A DNA stretch of 64,000 nt from Pyronema omphalodes (GCA_024516155.1 JAJJXM010000017.1:620001-684000), one strand, 5' to 3'; shown: positions 36,560-47,284, counted from the stretch's first letter. The notes: generated by a model from the letters alone, not told the origin. Translations and numbers: made by a program.

Positions 36560-37359
36560 TCAGCGTTCATCAATATCAGTGATATACCATGAGTTTGTCA
36601 GTGAGCAGGCGGATAACCCCCTCATGCCCCCGGATGATGCCAGATGCAGCGGTGTATCCCTATCATCGTCGGTGGTTGAGATATCGGCGCCCTTTTCAAT
36701 GAGCAGGCGGGCAACCCCCTCCTGCCCTTCCTTCGATGCCAGATGCAGCGGTGTGCGTCCGAAACGGTTGGTGGTCAAGATGTTGGCACCCTTGTCAATG
36801 AGCAGGCGGGCAACCCTCTCATGCCCCCCGGATGATGCCAGGTGCAGCGGCGTCATCTTGTAGCTGTCGGTGGTCGAGATATCGGCGCCCTTTTCAATGA
36901 GCAGGCGGACAACCCCCTCATTCCCCCCGGATGATGCCAGGTGCAGCGGCGTGCGCCCAGAACGGTCGTCGGTCGAGATATCGGCGCCCTTTTCAATGAG
37001 CAGGCGGGCAACCCTCTCATGCCCTTTCTTCAATGCCAGGTGCAGCGGCGTCATCTTGTAGCTGTCGGTGGTCGAGATATCGGCGCCCTTTTCAATGAGC
37101 AGGCGGGCAACTCCCTCATGCCCTGCAAGCAATGCCAGATGAAGCGGAGTCTTGCCAGCCTTGTCAATAGTCGAGATGTTGGCGCCGTGGTCAATGAGCA
37201 GGCGGACAACCCCCTCATGCCCCCCGGATGATGCCAGATGCAGCGGTGTCTGCCCATCATTGTCGGTGGCCGAGATGTTGGCGCCGTTGTCAATGAGCAG
37301 GCGGGCAACCCCCTCCTGCCCTTCCTTCGATGCCAGATGCAGCGGTGTGCGTCCGAAAC
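36560..37359 (-). pseudogene. 3' part of Clr5-ankyrin gene, cut off by LINE insertion
   Basis: This part encodes about seven and a half ankyrin repeats of 33 aa, each with TPLHLA, GHEGVARLLI and KGADISTTD-type signatures. The repeats are very alike in DNA sequence. Reading continues in frame from the 5' part at 44030 once the LINE and one copy of the 13-bp duplication are discounted; together they make 693 codons including the one in-frame intron. The final repeat is broken: near 36627 the usual run of six G (coding strand) is five, shifting the end out of the ankyrin pattern shortly before the stop. Ankyrin arrays bind protein partners. Confidence 0.85.
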
Positions 37360-37372
37360 GGTTGGTGGTCAA
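37360..37372. repeat. 13-bp target-site duplication, copy 1
   Basis: ggttggtggtcaa, repeated exactly at 44030-44042 on the far side of the LINE. The same 13 bases occur uninterrupted in a sister ankyrin repeat at 36766-36778. Confidence 0.92.
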
Positions 37373-37451
37373 TTTATTTATTTATTTATTTATTTGTCAT
37401 ACACGCTTGCAACCGTAAGGTTATGGCGGGTACTACTTTAAGGTACAATGC

Positions 37452-37479
37452 TGACCATCGGGAGTGACTCCGATGGCCA
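37452..37479 (-). other. LINE 3' stem-loop
   Basis: tgaccatcgg and ccgatggcca form a 10-bp inverted repeat (one mismatch) with an 8-base loop, about 80 bp from the element's 3' end. 3' hairpins are recognised by the reverse transcriptase in several LINE groups; that role is inferred here. Confidence 0.6.
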
Positions 37480-37876
37480 CTGGGTACGCCCCAGAGCGGT
37501 CTATCTAAGTTTCTGGCAGTAGTCGCCTCTGTCTTTCTGTCTGTGTCTGTCCATCTCGTCACTGTGTCCGTGAGCCCTGTTTGCTCTAGTATCTTTCCTC
37601 CACCCTTCCCCAGTTTCTACCGCCTGAAACTCTGATAATAATAAGAAAAGTAAAGGAAAACAAAGGAAATGAGAAAATACAGAAACACACCCATCCCCGG
37701 CTCCTTGACTTTCCCATCTCTCCTCTCCCTTTTCGTCATTCGTGATACAAAGGAAAACATAATGTAAAAGAAAAGTCAGAAAATGTAGCATATCCTCCCT
37801 TCTTCGAATCCATCTTTGTCCTATCCTATCGACAGTTTGCTTCTGGTTTAAATACATTCTGGTGTTTTTTCTTCTT

Positions 37877-37877
<1 letters not shown>

Positions 37878-37932
<55 letters not shown>
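37878..37932 (-). repeat. 55-base A tract starting at the ORF2 stop codon
   Basis: On the minus strand ORF2 ends ATG TAA and the final A residues begin an uninterrupted A run, after which another 500 bp of element sequence follows. The exact length may vary with assembly error. Confidence 0.9.
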
Positions 37933-37935
<3 letters not shown>

Positions 37936-40900
37936 TGTGTTCTTCATCGGGGTCAGTTAACGTACCCCAATCTGCCATTGTGAATCTGTGTTCTGGTGAG
38001 TGTCTCTCCGCTGCAGGGGTACTTAACTGTGTGTGTGCCCATTCCGCAGTTGCGAGCTTCGTTTCAGAGATAATAGTGGTCAGGGCTTGAATTCCGTGTG
38101 GCGTGTGGAGGATCATCTTAAGTTGTAGTTGTCGGTGCCGTGGTAGTTTAAGTTGGTGGCGGAGGTTAATACGGTGGGAGGTAAATATGGGGCAGGCCAG
38201 GATCAGGTGGCGTGGGGTTTGAGGTGGGTGGAGGGGGCATGTGCATGAGCGGGAAGGGTATTGTTCGGAGGGGGGGTGTGCCAGGCTGTTGAGAAAGTAA
38301 CCATGTCCTGTTCGGAGGCCCAGTATCGCTGTGGATATCTTTCGGGGCACTGATGTGTACGCTTCATCAAGCTTCCGCTTGAATGGTGCATCGTATGTCT
38401 TTGGGCGGGTGGAGGAGGTGTACCAGGTGACCCAATCATGGATGTGAGCTTCATGGATGCGGCGTCGCAGCCATGACAAGGAGATTGTCGAGTTCGGTAG
38501 GGGGTTTCTGTCAGTTGCCAATTTTGCCAGGCGATCTGCTTCATCGTTGCCTGCAATGTCGGTGTGGCCTGGTACCCAGTGAAGGTGCACTGTGGAGTTG
38601 GTTCGTGTGAGGAGGGTTTGACAGGTGTGGTGGATGATGCCGGCAGTTTCCCGTCCTGGGCCTGGCGAGAGGTGCGAAGAGCGGATGATGGCTGCCTGGT
38701 TGTCGGTGAAGATGTGTATCTGGCGGTTGTGGAGGTGGAGGCGTCGCAGGTGTGTAGCGCAGGAGAGTAGGCTCTCTGAGATGGCTTGTAGTTCAGCGTC
38801 AAAGACTTCGTTTGTGTTGGTCATGGGAATGAGGGCTTGTATTTGTTTGTCGAGGCCGTAGGGGATGAAGAAGCTAGCCCCGGTCTTGTCGTTGAGTTGG
38901 GAGCCATCAGTGTATACCACGATTGCATTGGGTGTTGTTTTGAGGGAGTGTAGGAGTGCAAGGTGTTCAGTAGCTGCGTCCTCCTTTTCGCTCGTGGAGA
39001 TGGTTGTTGTCAGGGGGGGTGGTTTCCATACCGAGGGATCCGGTTGGGCCGTGTTCTCAACTGTGCTGGTGGGGGATAGCCATGGTCTCATCAGAGTGAG
39101 GATGCTTGTGAGACGGGACTGGGGGCGTGTGTGACCGTGCCAGTCACAGTCATACTCTGTGGGGGACATGATGGCGTTCTCAAAGTGGCCTGGGGTGGGG
39201 TAGGAGGAGGGGCAGCGGGAAATGACGGGGTGGGTAGGGGGCAGGGAGAGGAGTCTGAGGGCATATTTTCGTTTCTTGTGGGTGAGTCTGATCTTAACGG
39301 GTGGGAGGGCCGCCTCGTTGTGCAGGGCCATGATTGGAGTGGATGTGAAGGCGTTAAGGATCTTTCGTAGGGCGGTGTTCTGTTGTCGTTGTAGTTTGGA
39401 TTCCAGCGTTTTCTGATTTGACCACCATATCTCTGAACCGAAGTCGGACCTGGACTGGACACATGCACGGTAAAGTGTTCTTGTAGCGGAGGGGGACAGA
39501 CCAGTTTCATATCGCACAAGGCTTCTTAGGGCGTTAAAGGACCTGGATGCGGCTGTTAGTCTAGTATTTACATGGTGAACAAAGGAAAGTTTTCTATCAA
39601 AGTGGATACCAATCCACCGGACCACATCTTTCTTTCCGCCTTTCGTGCCTGGTTGGACTATTGTGCCATTGGGAAGTCTGACGCATGTTTGAGGGGTGGT
39701 GTCGTCTTTTTGTGATCTGTGGAAATGGAGAAGTTCTGACTTGGAGTCGTCGAATGCCACTGCGTTGTTGTGGGCCCATTCAAAGGCGGTTTCTGCGGCC
39801 CTCTCAAGGGCCCTTGAGTTGGATTCTCTAGATGTACCCTGTGTGACTAGAGCGACGTCGTCGATGTAGCTGGGTGTCCAGATGCTGGGGTGGATAGATG
39901 ATAGACTGTCAAAGAGCGGTCGTAGGTAGAGGAGGAACAGGATTGGTGAGGCGGGTGATCCCTGGGGGATACCGGTTCTGGTAGCTCGTTGTCCGTCGGT
40001 GTGTCCGTCGAATGACAAGGCCGTGGTCCTGTCCTGGAGGAAGGAGGCGCACCAAGATACCGTAGGAAGTGGGCATCCCAGAGATGTCATTGTAGCGAGG
40101 AGGCGTGTGGCGGATACATTGTCGAATGCGCCTCTGACGTCGAGGAAGAGGGCGGAGGTTATGAGTTTGTTTTTGTGCCCAACTTCAATGTCGTGTGTCA
40201 GGGCCATTGCTGCGTCGATGGCTGATCGCTTGGGTCGTCCTCCAATTTGATCTCTGTGGAGGATGTGGTGTGTTTCTGCTAGTTGTCCTAGACGTGTCGC
40301 CATTAGCTTTTCTAAAATCTTTCCCATGCAGTTTAGCAGCGCGATCGGGCGATAGGCCTTCACAGAGCTGTAGTCAGGTTTGTTTGGCTTCGGTATCACC
40401 ACTGTAGTAGCCTGTCTCCAGCAGCGTGGTTGATATCCAACTCTGCCCAGGGTTGCGTATAGAAGGTGGAAATCTTCCGGGATGGTGGTGTAGGCTTGTC
40501 GTAGGCACAGGAATGGGATCCCATCCGGGCCAGGGGCCTTCTTCGGTGCTGAGGTGAAGATGGCTGATTTGACTTCGGTTTCCGAGAATGTGTTCCATTC
40601 GATTGGGGGTTTATTGTTGTGGTGGGGTTGAGGAGGGGCGTCTGGTGGGGGGGGGAACAGGGCCTGAAAGGCTTGAACTTTTCCGGCGAAGTCTGTGCGG
40701 AGAGCATTGGGTTGGGTAGTTGTGTCAGTGATTGGTGGGGTGAGCTGAGCGCGGCGAGGGTTAGTATAGCGGAAGGCAGCCCATATGTCCGCTCCTTTGG
40801 CTTGAGACAGGTACTCCTTCCATAGGCTGTCTTTTGCATGTCGGACTGCCCGGAAGTGGTGGTTGCGTTTGCTTTTGAAGTGGGCGTGGTCATCTGGGTT

Positions 40901-41923
40901 CCTTGTGCGCTTCCAGACCCTTTGAGCCTGGTTCATTTCTTTCCTAGTGGTTGTGAGATTGTCAGTCCACCAGCGTTTAGATCTGGGGGAATGTTCGATG
41001 GCTGGAGTAGATTGTTCGGCTGCCGTGGCTATGGTTTGTTGAAGGGAGGCGGCCCATTCGTCCAGGTTATTGGTAGTAGGATTCCCTTGTAGGTGTGACC
41101 ACCGGGGTCGAAGGGAAGATGCGAGTCGTGTGAGGATGGTAGCAAATTCATCCCAGTTGGTCTTTTTCCAGTTCAGTCGTGGTTTGGGGTTGGAGAGCTC
41201 AACATCTGGGTGTTGCGACTGTATTTGGAACCGGATGACCTCATGGTCTGAACCTGTTGCCGCTTCCTCATCGACTGCCCAGTTCTGTACTTCATTCGCC
41301 ATGGAGGGTGTAGAGAGTGTCAGGTCCAGGACGGAGGATCCCCGGCCATTGCGGTAGTGGTATGTTGGTGTGTCTGGTGTGTTAGCTAGGTGCCAGCCGG
41401 CTTCTTCAATCAGGTATACCAGCTCGTCCGCGCGTGTCATCCGTGTGAGATGAGAGTTCCACAGTGTATGATGGGCATTCATATCACCTGTCAGGACGCA
41501 GCGGTGGGGTAGGGTAAGTGGGGTAAATGAGCGTGGGAGGGTGTATTGTTTGGATTCTTGTTCCCATTCGTTGTAAATGTTCAGTAGGTAAAAGGTGGGG
41601 ATAAGGGGGGTGTGTATTTCAAGGATCTGGAGATCCGGGTCCGCACAGATGTCAGGACGTGGAGTAACATGTAGGTGAGGGTTTAGTCTCGAAATGTACG
41701 CCATCGTCCTGACAACTGTCCGATTGTTTGCTGGGGGTATAAGGAGAAGGAAATCTGGGTGTGTTGTGGCATATATGGGATTTCTGATATCAGCTTCCTG
41801 TATCAGAATGATGTCTGCGGTCCTGCCAGCAGAGTTCAGAAGGGAGTTAAGGGCTATGGTGCTTCTATTAATGTTGTGGGATATTATTCGTAGGGTTGCC
41901 GCGGAAGAGTTGTAATTACTCAT
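37931..41923 (-). CDS. LINE ORF2: endonuclease, reverse transcriptase, RNase H
   Basis: 1330 aa without interruption. An AP-type endonuclease occupies residues 1-235, with the catalytic Glu in ILIQEADIRNP (about 43), TGDMNAHHTLWNS (about 146) and GSDHEVIRF (about 225). The reverse transcriptase follows, with APGPDGIPFL (about 460), LDVRGAFDNVS (about 591), GIPQGSPASPILF and the YIDD catalytic box (about 685). RNase H lies at about 1000-1130 with YTDGSQ, AELQA, TDNQAA and PGHTDIAGNDEAD. A Cys/His cluster (CTCPLHP...HLILACP) is near the C-terminus. The enzyme nicks target DNA and copies the element RNA onto it (target-primed reverse transcription). The start overlaps the end of ORF1 by 8 bp (ATGAGTAA), suggesting translation by re-initiation. 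Confidence 0.96.
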
Positions 41924-43703
41924 CGGTGGTCATATTAGTGTCAGAGGGTAGGTCAGAGGGTTTGTGGGCGGTTTTTGTTCTTTGCCAGACAGTTCTTATG
42001 ACTTCCAGGCGGGAGGGGCATTTGGGGTGGAATGCAGGGTGGGCTGTGTCATCTTGATTGGCATCAGTGCAGTTTCTGCATTTAACACTGACATGGGGGC
42101 ATAGCCGTCCAGTCTTGGTCGGACATTCAGCACATTGATGCAGGTCAGTGGAATGTGGGCCGGCACAAAGGGCGCAAGTGGGGTGGGAAATGGAGGGGCA
42201 GACCGCGTGGTGGTGTCCAAAGTTAAGGCAGCGACGGCATTGGTCGGTGGGGCGAGCTGAGTGATACTCAGTAACCTTCCTCTGCTCATAGCGTACAATA
42301 ACTTTGGTTCTCTTGAGCCGTTGCGCGTCTTCATTGGTCTTAAGGGCGATCATAACACTTGATGCTGTCTTGCCAACGCGTTTGTCAGGGTGGGTTATGT
42401 ATCGGGGGGGTTGGGCGAGTTGGATATCATGGTTGCGCTCAATCTCAGATTGGAGAGCTTGCATGCCATCAGGGTTATCAGGGTAGGAGTCAAGTGGAAT
42501 GCTGTGTACCGTAAGTTTGAACCACTTTTCGGCAACGCGGGGTGCAAGCAGGGTGTAGTGGATTGACTGGGCAGCCTCCTGGAGGGTGTTGAGGTGGGCA
42601 GTAACTTCTTCAGTAGTGGTTTTGGGGGAGAACGTAAGGGTGAGGTTTCCAAGCTGGTTGCGGCGCACCGTAACAACAGACATGTGGTCAGGGGCATCTG
42701 CCTCCCGGAGTGCACGGTTGGTAGCAGTACCGAGGTGGGCATTGACATCATGTGTGAGTTTTTCTGGGTCTGGGCAGGGGATGGAAACAGTAACAGGGCG
42801 GGGGACGGCAGGTTTTGGTGATGGCTTTTTGGGTTGAGAGGGGGTCTTGGACTTCTGGGTGGCGACAGTCTGGGTAACAGAGCTGAAGAGCTTTCTGGGG
42901 ATATTTGGTTCTGTCCAGGCAGCAGTTCCTTGGGGGACGGGGAAGGGGATAGCGGGGGGGGCGGCGATATTGTGTTTAGCTAGTGCTTCTTCAGCAGCGA
43001 AACAACGGGTCTTCCAGTAGGTGACCAGATCGTCGGTTTGGGCAGGAGGCAGGGGGTCGGTGTCAGGGGCGGGGTCGGCAGAGTCAGGAATATCATGGGA
43101 GGGCAGGAGCTTGCGGAGCATTTCTTCGATCTTGCGTAGTGTTGCTCTATCGCGGTCCATGATGCTGAATGCTTTATTGAGGCGTTGGGTGGTACGGTGG
43201 TCGTTGAGGCGTGCAGCATCAGCGTGTGCGGTTACTGTGGCCATAACTCGGTCGATTGCTGTGAGGTCTGCGATGCTGGTGTGTTGGGGGACCGCTGTTT
43301 CATTGCCGAGTGTGCGCAAGGAGGCCTGGATGCCGTGTTCGTAGACGAGAGGAGTTTCAGTTGAAGTGGTGGTGGACGGTGCAGAGCGTTTTGCCGGAAG
43401 GGTTGGGAAGTCTTGGATGTTGCGTACGTGGATTGTGTGTCCAGTTCTGGGTGCAGTTGGGGCAGGCGGTTGGTGTTGAGGGGTGGGTTGCGGCGGGGTG
43501 GAGGGGCGGCGAGCTGGGGTTGGTGTAGGCGACGCGGTTTCTTCGTCACTGACGTCAGTGTCGGTGTCGAGGTTCATGTCGTCAAGTGTGGTTGCTTGGG
43601 AGTGCGGCTCTGCGCTAGCGTGTTGGCTCGCGCTAAGGCTCGGCGTGCTGATTTTGTCGGGGGGAAGAGGTTTTTTGCGGGGGGCAGCAGAGCGTGGGGC
43701 CAT
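41916..43703 (-). CDS. LINE ORF1: gag-like RNA-binding protein with CCHC knuckles
   Basis: 595 aa. The N-terminal 140 residues are Pro/Thr/Ser-rich and disordered; the middle contains a helical part near 190 and a probable RNA-binding fold around 320-450. The C-terminal Cys/His series starts CRRCLNFGHHHAVC, followed by CALCAGPHSTDLHQC and further Cys pairs, a zinc-knuckle arrangement typical of Tad/I-type ORF1. It should coat the element RNA in the retrotransposition particle. It ends in GATGAGTAA, where the ORF2 ATG overlaps the stop. Confidence 0.92.
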   Translation of the reverse strand: MAPRSAAPRKKPLPPDKISTPSLSASQHASAEPHSQATTLDDMNLDTDTDVSDEETASPTPTPARRPSTPPQPTPQHQPPAPTAPRTGHTIHVRNIQDFPTLPAKRSAPSTTTSTETPLVYEHGIQASLRTLGNETAVPQHTSIADLTAIDRVMATVTAHADAARLNDHRTTQRLNKAFSIMDRDRATLRKIEEMLRKLLPSHDIPDSADPAPDTDPLPPAQTDDLVTYWKTRCFAAEEALAKHNIAAPPAIPFPVPQGTAAWTEPNIPRKLFSSVTQTVATQKSKTPSQPKKPSPKPAVPRPVTVSIPCPDPEKLTHDVNAHLGTATNRALREADAPDHMSVVTVRRNQLGNLTLTFSPKTTTEEVTAHLNTLQEAAQSIHYTLLAPRVAEKWFKLTVHSIPLDSYPDNPDGMQALQSEIERNHDIQLAQPPRYITHPDKRVGKTASSVMIALKTNEDAQRLKRTKVIVRYEQRKVTEYHSARPTDQCRRCLNFGHHHAVCPSISHPTCALCAGPHSTDLHQCAECPTKTGRLCPHVSVKCRNCTDANQDDTAHPAFHPKCPSRLEVIRTVWQRTKTAHKPSDLPSDTNMTTDE

Positions 43704-44029
43704 GTCGCCGCGAAGGAGTTAGGAGGGGAGATCGAGTGAGCGATAGATTTTAAAGGGAAGAGAAGAGAGGACGAGTTCGAGCGAGTGGTTGTTGTTTTGT
43801 GGTTGTGGTGGGGTCGCGTTGTGCCTATGCCGAGGGGCGTCTTCAGGGGCCGTGATTCTCTTTCACCTCGCTTGCGCGACGAAAAAGAGCGTGCCGGGTC
43901 TGTAGAGGCTTCGGGTAGGTAAATCGAGTGCGCTATTCAAGAATCCGCTCGAAAATCTGATGATTTCCGGGTGGTTGTTGAGATAGCTGGGGGGGGGGGT
44001 CGAACTCGGGGTGTGTTCCTGTCAGTCGT

Positions 44030-44042
44030 GGTTGGTGGTCAA
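44030..44042. repeat. 13-bp target-site duplication, copy 2
   Basis: ggttggtggtcaa, identical to 37360-37372. Confidence 0.92.
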
Positions 44043-45308
44043 GATGTTGGCACCCTTGTCAATGAGCAGGCGGGCAACTCGCTCATGCCCCCATAGTGAT
44101 GCCAGATGCAGCGGTGTGCGCGCAAAAGCGTCGGTGGTCGAGATATCGGCGCCCTTTTCAATGAGCAGGCGGACAATCCCATCATGCCCCCCGGATGATG
44201 CCAGGTGCAGCGGTGTATCCCTATCATCGTCGGTGGTTGAGATATCGGCGCCCTTTTCAATGAGCAGGCGAGAAACCCTCTCATGCCCTTTCTCCAATGC
44301 CAGGTGCAGCGGTGTATGCCCTTCATCGTCGGTGGTTGAAATATCAGCGCCCTTTTCAATGAGCAGGCGGGAAAGGCCCTCATGCCCCCCTAGTGATGCC
44401 AGATGCAGCGGCGTCTTCTTGTAGCTGTCGGTGGCCAAGATGTCGGCGCCGTGGTCAATGAACAGCCGTGCCATTGCTTCATACCCGTCTCGCAATGCCA
44501 GATGTAACGGTGTCCGTTCGTTTTCATCGGTTGTCGAGAGGAATGTCTTCAGCCATATAGCGATGTTGGGGGGTTTCTGAGGTGTGATTGCAAGCGGTAA
44601 CGTTGGAATATCTTGCTGGGAATATGCGGTATCAGAGTGTATTGCTGTGGCAAATGGAGGGTGTTCGACAGGTATTGACTGGGTATGGTGTCTCCGAGTA
44701 TCATCCTGGGTTAAAATAATCGTTTCATCCTGTATTGTTGATATCTGCATATCGGATTCCATATAACTCGTAGACACGGGCAATTCAGGACTTCCCGGGG
44801 GCGTCGAGCATTCGATATCTGGAAAAGCTACAGATAAAAATGTTAGGATAACTAGCCCACAAAGCAAGCACACTGTAGGATCAGTGGGAATACATGTTGG
44901 TAGTTGCAAAATATCTTCGTTGGTTAGCTGCTCCAGCTTATTTTTGTATCGTTTGAGTCCGGTTTCGATTTTTTTCACGTTGACAACATGACCGCGATAC
45001 CTAGCTATGCAAGCCCTTTTGTTCATTCTGTGTCGTCGATAACTGATCCAACTGAGTAATTTAACGAAGATCTTTTGCGGAATATTCTTCTCGAAAAGCC
45101 CCCATTTTTTGAGGCGTTTCTTGTATTGCGACTCCCTGTAATGGAATGAGGACATGGATTGATGAGACGGCATAAGAGCAACATACGATGCATGAAAGTT
45201 GTGCTGGTCTTCCATGATTTTGATAACATGCTTCAGCTTCTTGTCGTCAACGAGATACAATTTCTCGATAGTTTTGCGATGATCTTCGAAGTTTCTGTTG
45301 GTTTCCAT
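44030..45308 (-). pseudogene. 5' part of Clr5-ankyrin gene, interrupted by LINE
   Basis: The ATG at 45308 opens a Clr5 domain (DHRKTIEKLYL...KHVIKIMEDQHNFHAS). A 51-bp intron (45136..45186, GTATGT donor, TTACAG acceptor) joins it to ESQYKKRLKKWGLFEKNI; the intron is a multiple of three and has no stop. After a basic linker comes a hydrophobic stretch (LLCGLVILTFLSVAF, possibly a membrane segment), a Ser/Thr/Pro-rich spacer, and about five ankyrin repeats. The LINE cuts in after GANILTTN and the read-through adds only His-Asp before a stop. The truncated product could still be made. Clr5-ankyrin fusions are frequent in Pezizomycotina; their role is not established. Confidence 0.88.
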
Positions 45309-45959
45309 GATGGGTGTCTAGAGTTGGTACCCTTCCAAGGTAATCTGGCCTGTTAATTTTGGAGCGACGGAGAAAAGAAGAAGTTGAGTATCAAAGGAAG
45401 GTGTCGTACGGAGCGACGCCTGAGGAATCCAACGGTAATTATATATCATACATGTTACAAGTCATGCTGCAAAAGCAAGGGTAACATTTTTAATAATCAG
45501 GCGAGTGTGATGATTCGTGCCTAATGCTGACCGCGTGTTACTATATACAGATCTTTTGTTGTCAGGGAACCTTTGTTGTCAAGGAAACTTTTGTTCCTAG
45601 GAACCTTTTATTCCTAGGAACCCTGACAGCTGCGACGGGGTTTACGTAGGGGAACTTTTGTCCAATGGTGGGGAACACCAAGAAGGTGCTATGTACATTA
45701 CACAGATACAGACCTCCCAACCCTAAGGCCAGTTTACCAGATAAAATCGTAAACCATGTAAACTGAACTGATCACAGTTAGTTGGTGCAGTTTCGGTGTC
45801 GCGGATACACATTTGGTTCGGTTTTGAGGCGTCCATAGAACCAGGTAACTACAAACCAGTTTAACCGCATCGGATCCCGATGCATGCAGGAATAAATAAT
45901 GTATTCAACCTCGTTTGAACCCACCAACGAGGCTGCCAATATCTCAACCCTCCTTAATC
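45309..45959. other. Upstream region of the Clr5-ankyrin gene
   Basis: It should carry the promoter of the minus-strand gene. A short tcctaggaacc/ggaacctt inverted and direct repeat cluster lies at 45560-45625. From about 45730 onward, motifs such as ccagtttac, aaactgaactg and aaaccagtttaac recur in both orientations, as in subterminal regions of hAT elements. Confidence 0.4.
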
Positions 45960-46145
45960 CATCAGTTTCTGGTAACCAGGTTTCCCAAACTTTATGAAAT
46001 GGCGGTGAATAGGCCCTCAGCTTCCGCGATGACTGCTGAGTCTGAGCTGCTGTTTTCCGAATGCAAGCGGACCATCATGCATATCGGACCGCCATTCAAT
46101 GCAGGCAGATACTCTGGAGGCCATTGATAGGCTCATCAAGAGCTT
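45960..46145 (+). pseudogene. hAT transposase dimerisation-domain relic
   Basis: The frame reads FPKLYEMAVNRPSASAMTAE then SELLFSECKRTI, which matches the C-terminal hAT dimerisation block (FP.L..MA...L.IPA.SAESER.FS...RTI). After about 46105 the likely continuation (DTLEAIDRLIKSF) is in another frame, so there is a frameshift. Nothing of the catalytic core is visible upstream. Motifs like aactggttttcgcagtttaacc at 46290-46315 may be the subterminal repeats of the same element. Confidence 0.6.
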
Positions 46146-46924
46146 CAATCGTAGGCGTCAGCTGTGCTTTCTGGGGACCCAATTAGTATACAATTTTGGT
46201 ATGTATACACTGAATAATATTTATCACCCCTTCATAAAGCAGTTCCTCTGGACAAACAGTTCACCTGGTTTGCCAAGCCTTGCACTCGGTTAACTGGTTT
46301 TCGCAGTTTAACCAGCTCATACATACTACTGACAACACTGATTCAGGTCGCCGTATAGTTCTCATATTCCAACGGTCCATATAGTCCGTTTTGACCGTCA
46401 TTTTGAACCGGTTTGTACGACTGAAAGGTATAATCAAGAGGATTTATGTTATAAGCTGGATACATAATATTGAGTGATATACGATGATGGACATCACGCA
46501 TGCCATCTGAAAGAGCTCGGTAACTGTCTTCAAGGGTTGATAGAACATTTGAGGAACACGATGGGTAATCGGCAGTCAATTGTTTGCTGACGGTATGCCT
46601 TGATAATTAGCAGACATATCCGGGAACATAGATCACAGCATCACGGATGGTAGAATTGAAAATACATTAATGTAGACAAAAACAAATAGTCAAGACTGCT
46701 ATATAAGGCTTTAGGAATATATCCGAGATGTTTATCTACTTATTTATAAAAGTAATTTGTCGTGATTTTCTTAGTCTTTGGGTATCCCTAGGTTAAAAAA
46801 TGGTAGTATGGCTGTTGTTATGGTTGAGGTAGCCGCATATATACATAAGAAAGCCGTTTTAAAAGTGAAAGAAAGCGATGAGAAATCCTTCATTATATTC
46901 TGTATTTTGTGTACATCGCAGAAG
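46146..46924. other. Non-coding stretch
   Basis: AT-rich. A 78-codon minus-strand frame (46579..46343) lacks motifs. I see no gene. Confidence 0.5.
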
Positions 46925-47046
46925 CTACGGTCATAGAATCATGAACACAACGCATCGTCCGCTCTGCACTATCAAGCTTCAAGCATAATATCGCCGATCC
47001 AGTACTATCGTGGGAGGTTTTTTCCCCCTGAATTCCGGATACTGTG
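46925..47046 (+). pseudogene. Degenerate 5S rRNA-like copy
   Basis: It starts with the same CTACGGTCATAGAATCATGAAC as the copy at 36046, keeps GTCCGCTCTGC and CCGGATACTGTG, but has insertions (extra CTTCAAGC, a TTTTTTCCCCC run in place of GGTGACCA) and a damaged 3' strand of helix I. Many differences are transitions. A T run follows. The 3' flank (caatcaccattattcatcattc) resembles the flank of the first copy. Confidence 0.6.
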
Positions 47047-47284
47047 ATTTTTATTCCTTCCCAGCACCATCAATCACCATTATTCATCATTCTTTTATCA
47101 TCATTCTTTTATCATCATTCTTTTATCATCATCCTTTCATATATCATCTTTTTATCCAGCGGGTCTTGGACTCTAAAATAAATCAACTGTTATCTCTAAC
47201 TACTGGCCCATAAAATTAGATATACCCAATAGTATGTAGTAATCCGACATGATGCACAGTCGTGAATCGTTATCAACTTTTCAT

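Larger units (their letters stand above)
37373..44029 (-). mobile_element. Full-length Tad/I-like LINE retrotransposon (6657 bp)
   Basis: The order on the minus strand is: 5' region (44029-43704), ORF1 (gag-like), ORF2 (endonuclease, reverse transcriptase, RNase H), a 55-base A tract, about 500 bp of 3' sequence, and an ATAA-type terminal repeat (37373-37395). There are no LTRs. It is flanked by a 13-bp duplication. Both frames are intact, so it looks recently inserted. Domain order and the simple-repeat tail fit fungal Tad1/I-clade elements; clade placement is inferred. It sits in the coding sequence of a Clr5-ankyrin gene, in the same orientation. Confidence 0.95.
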
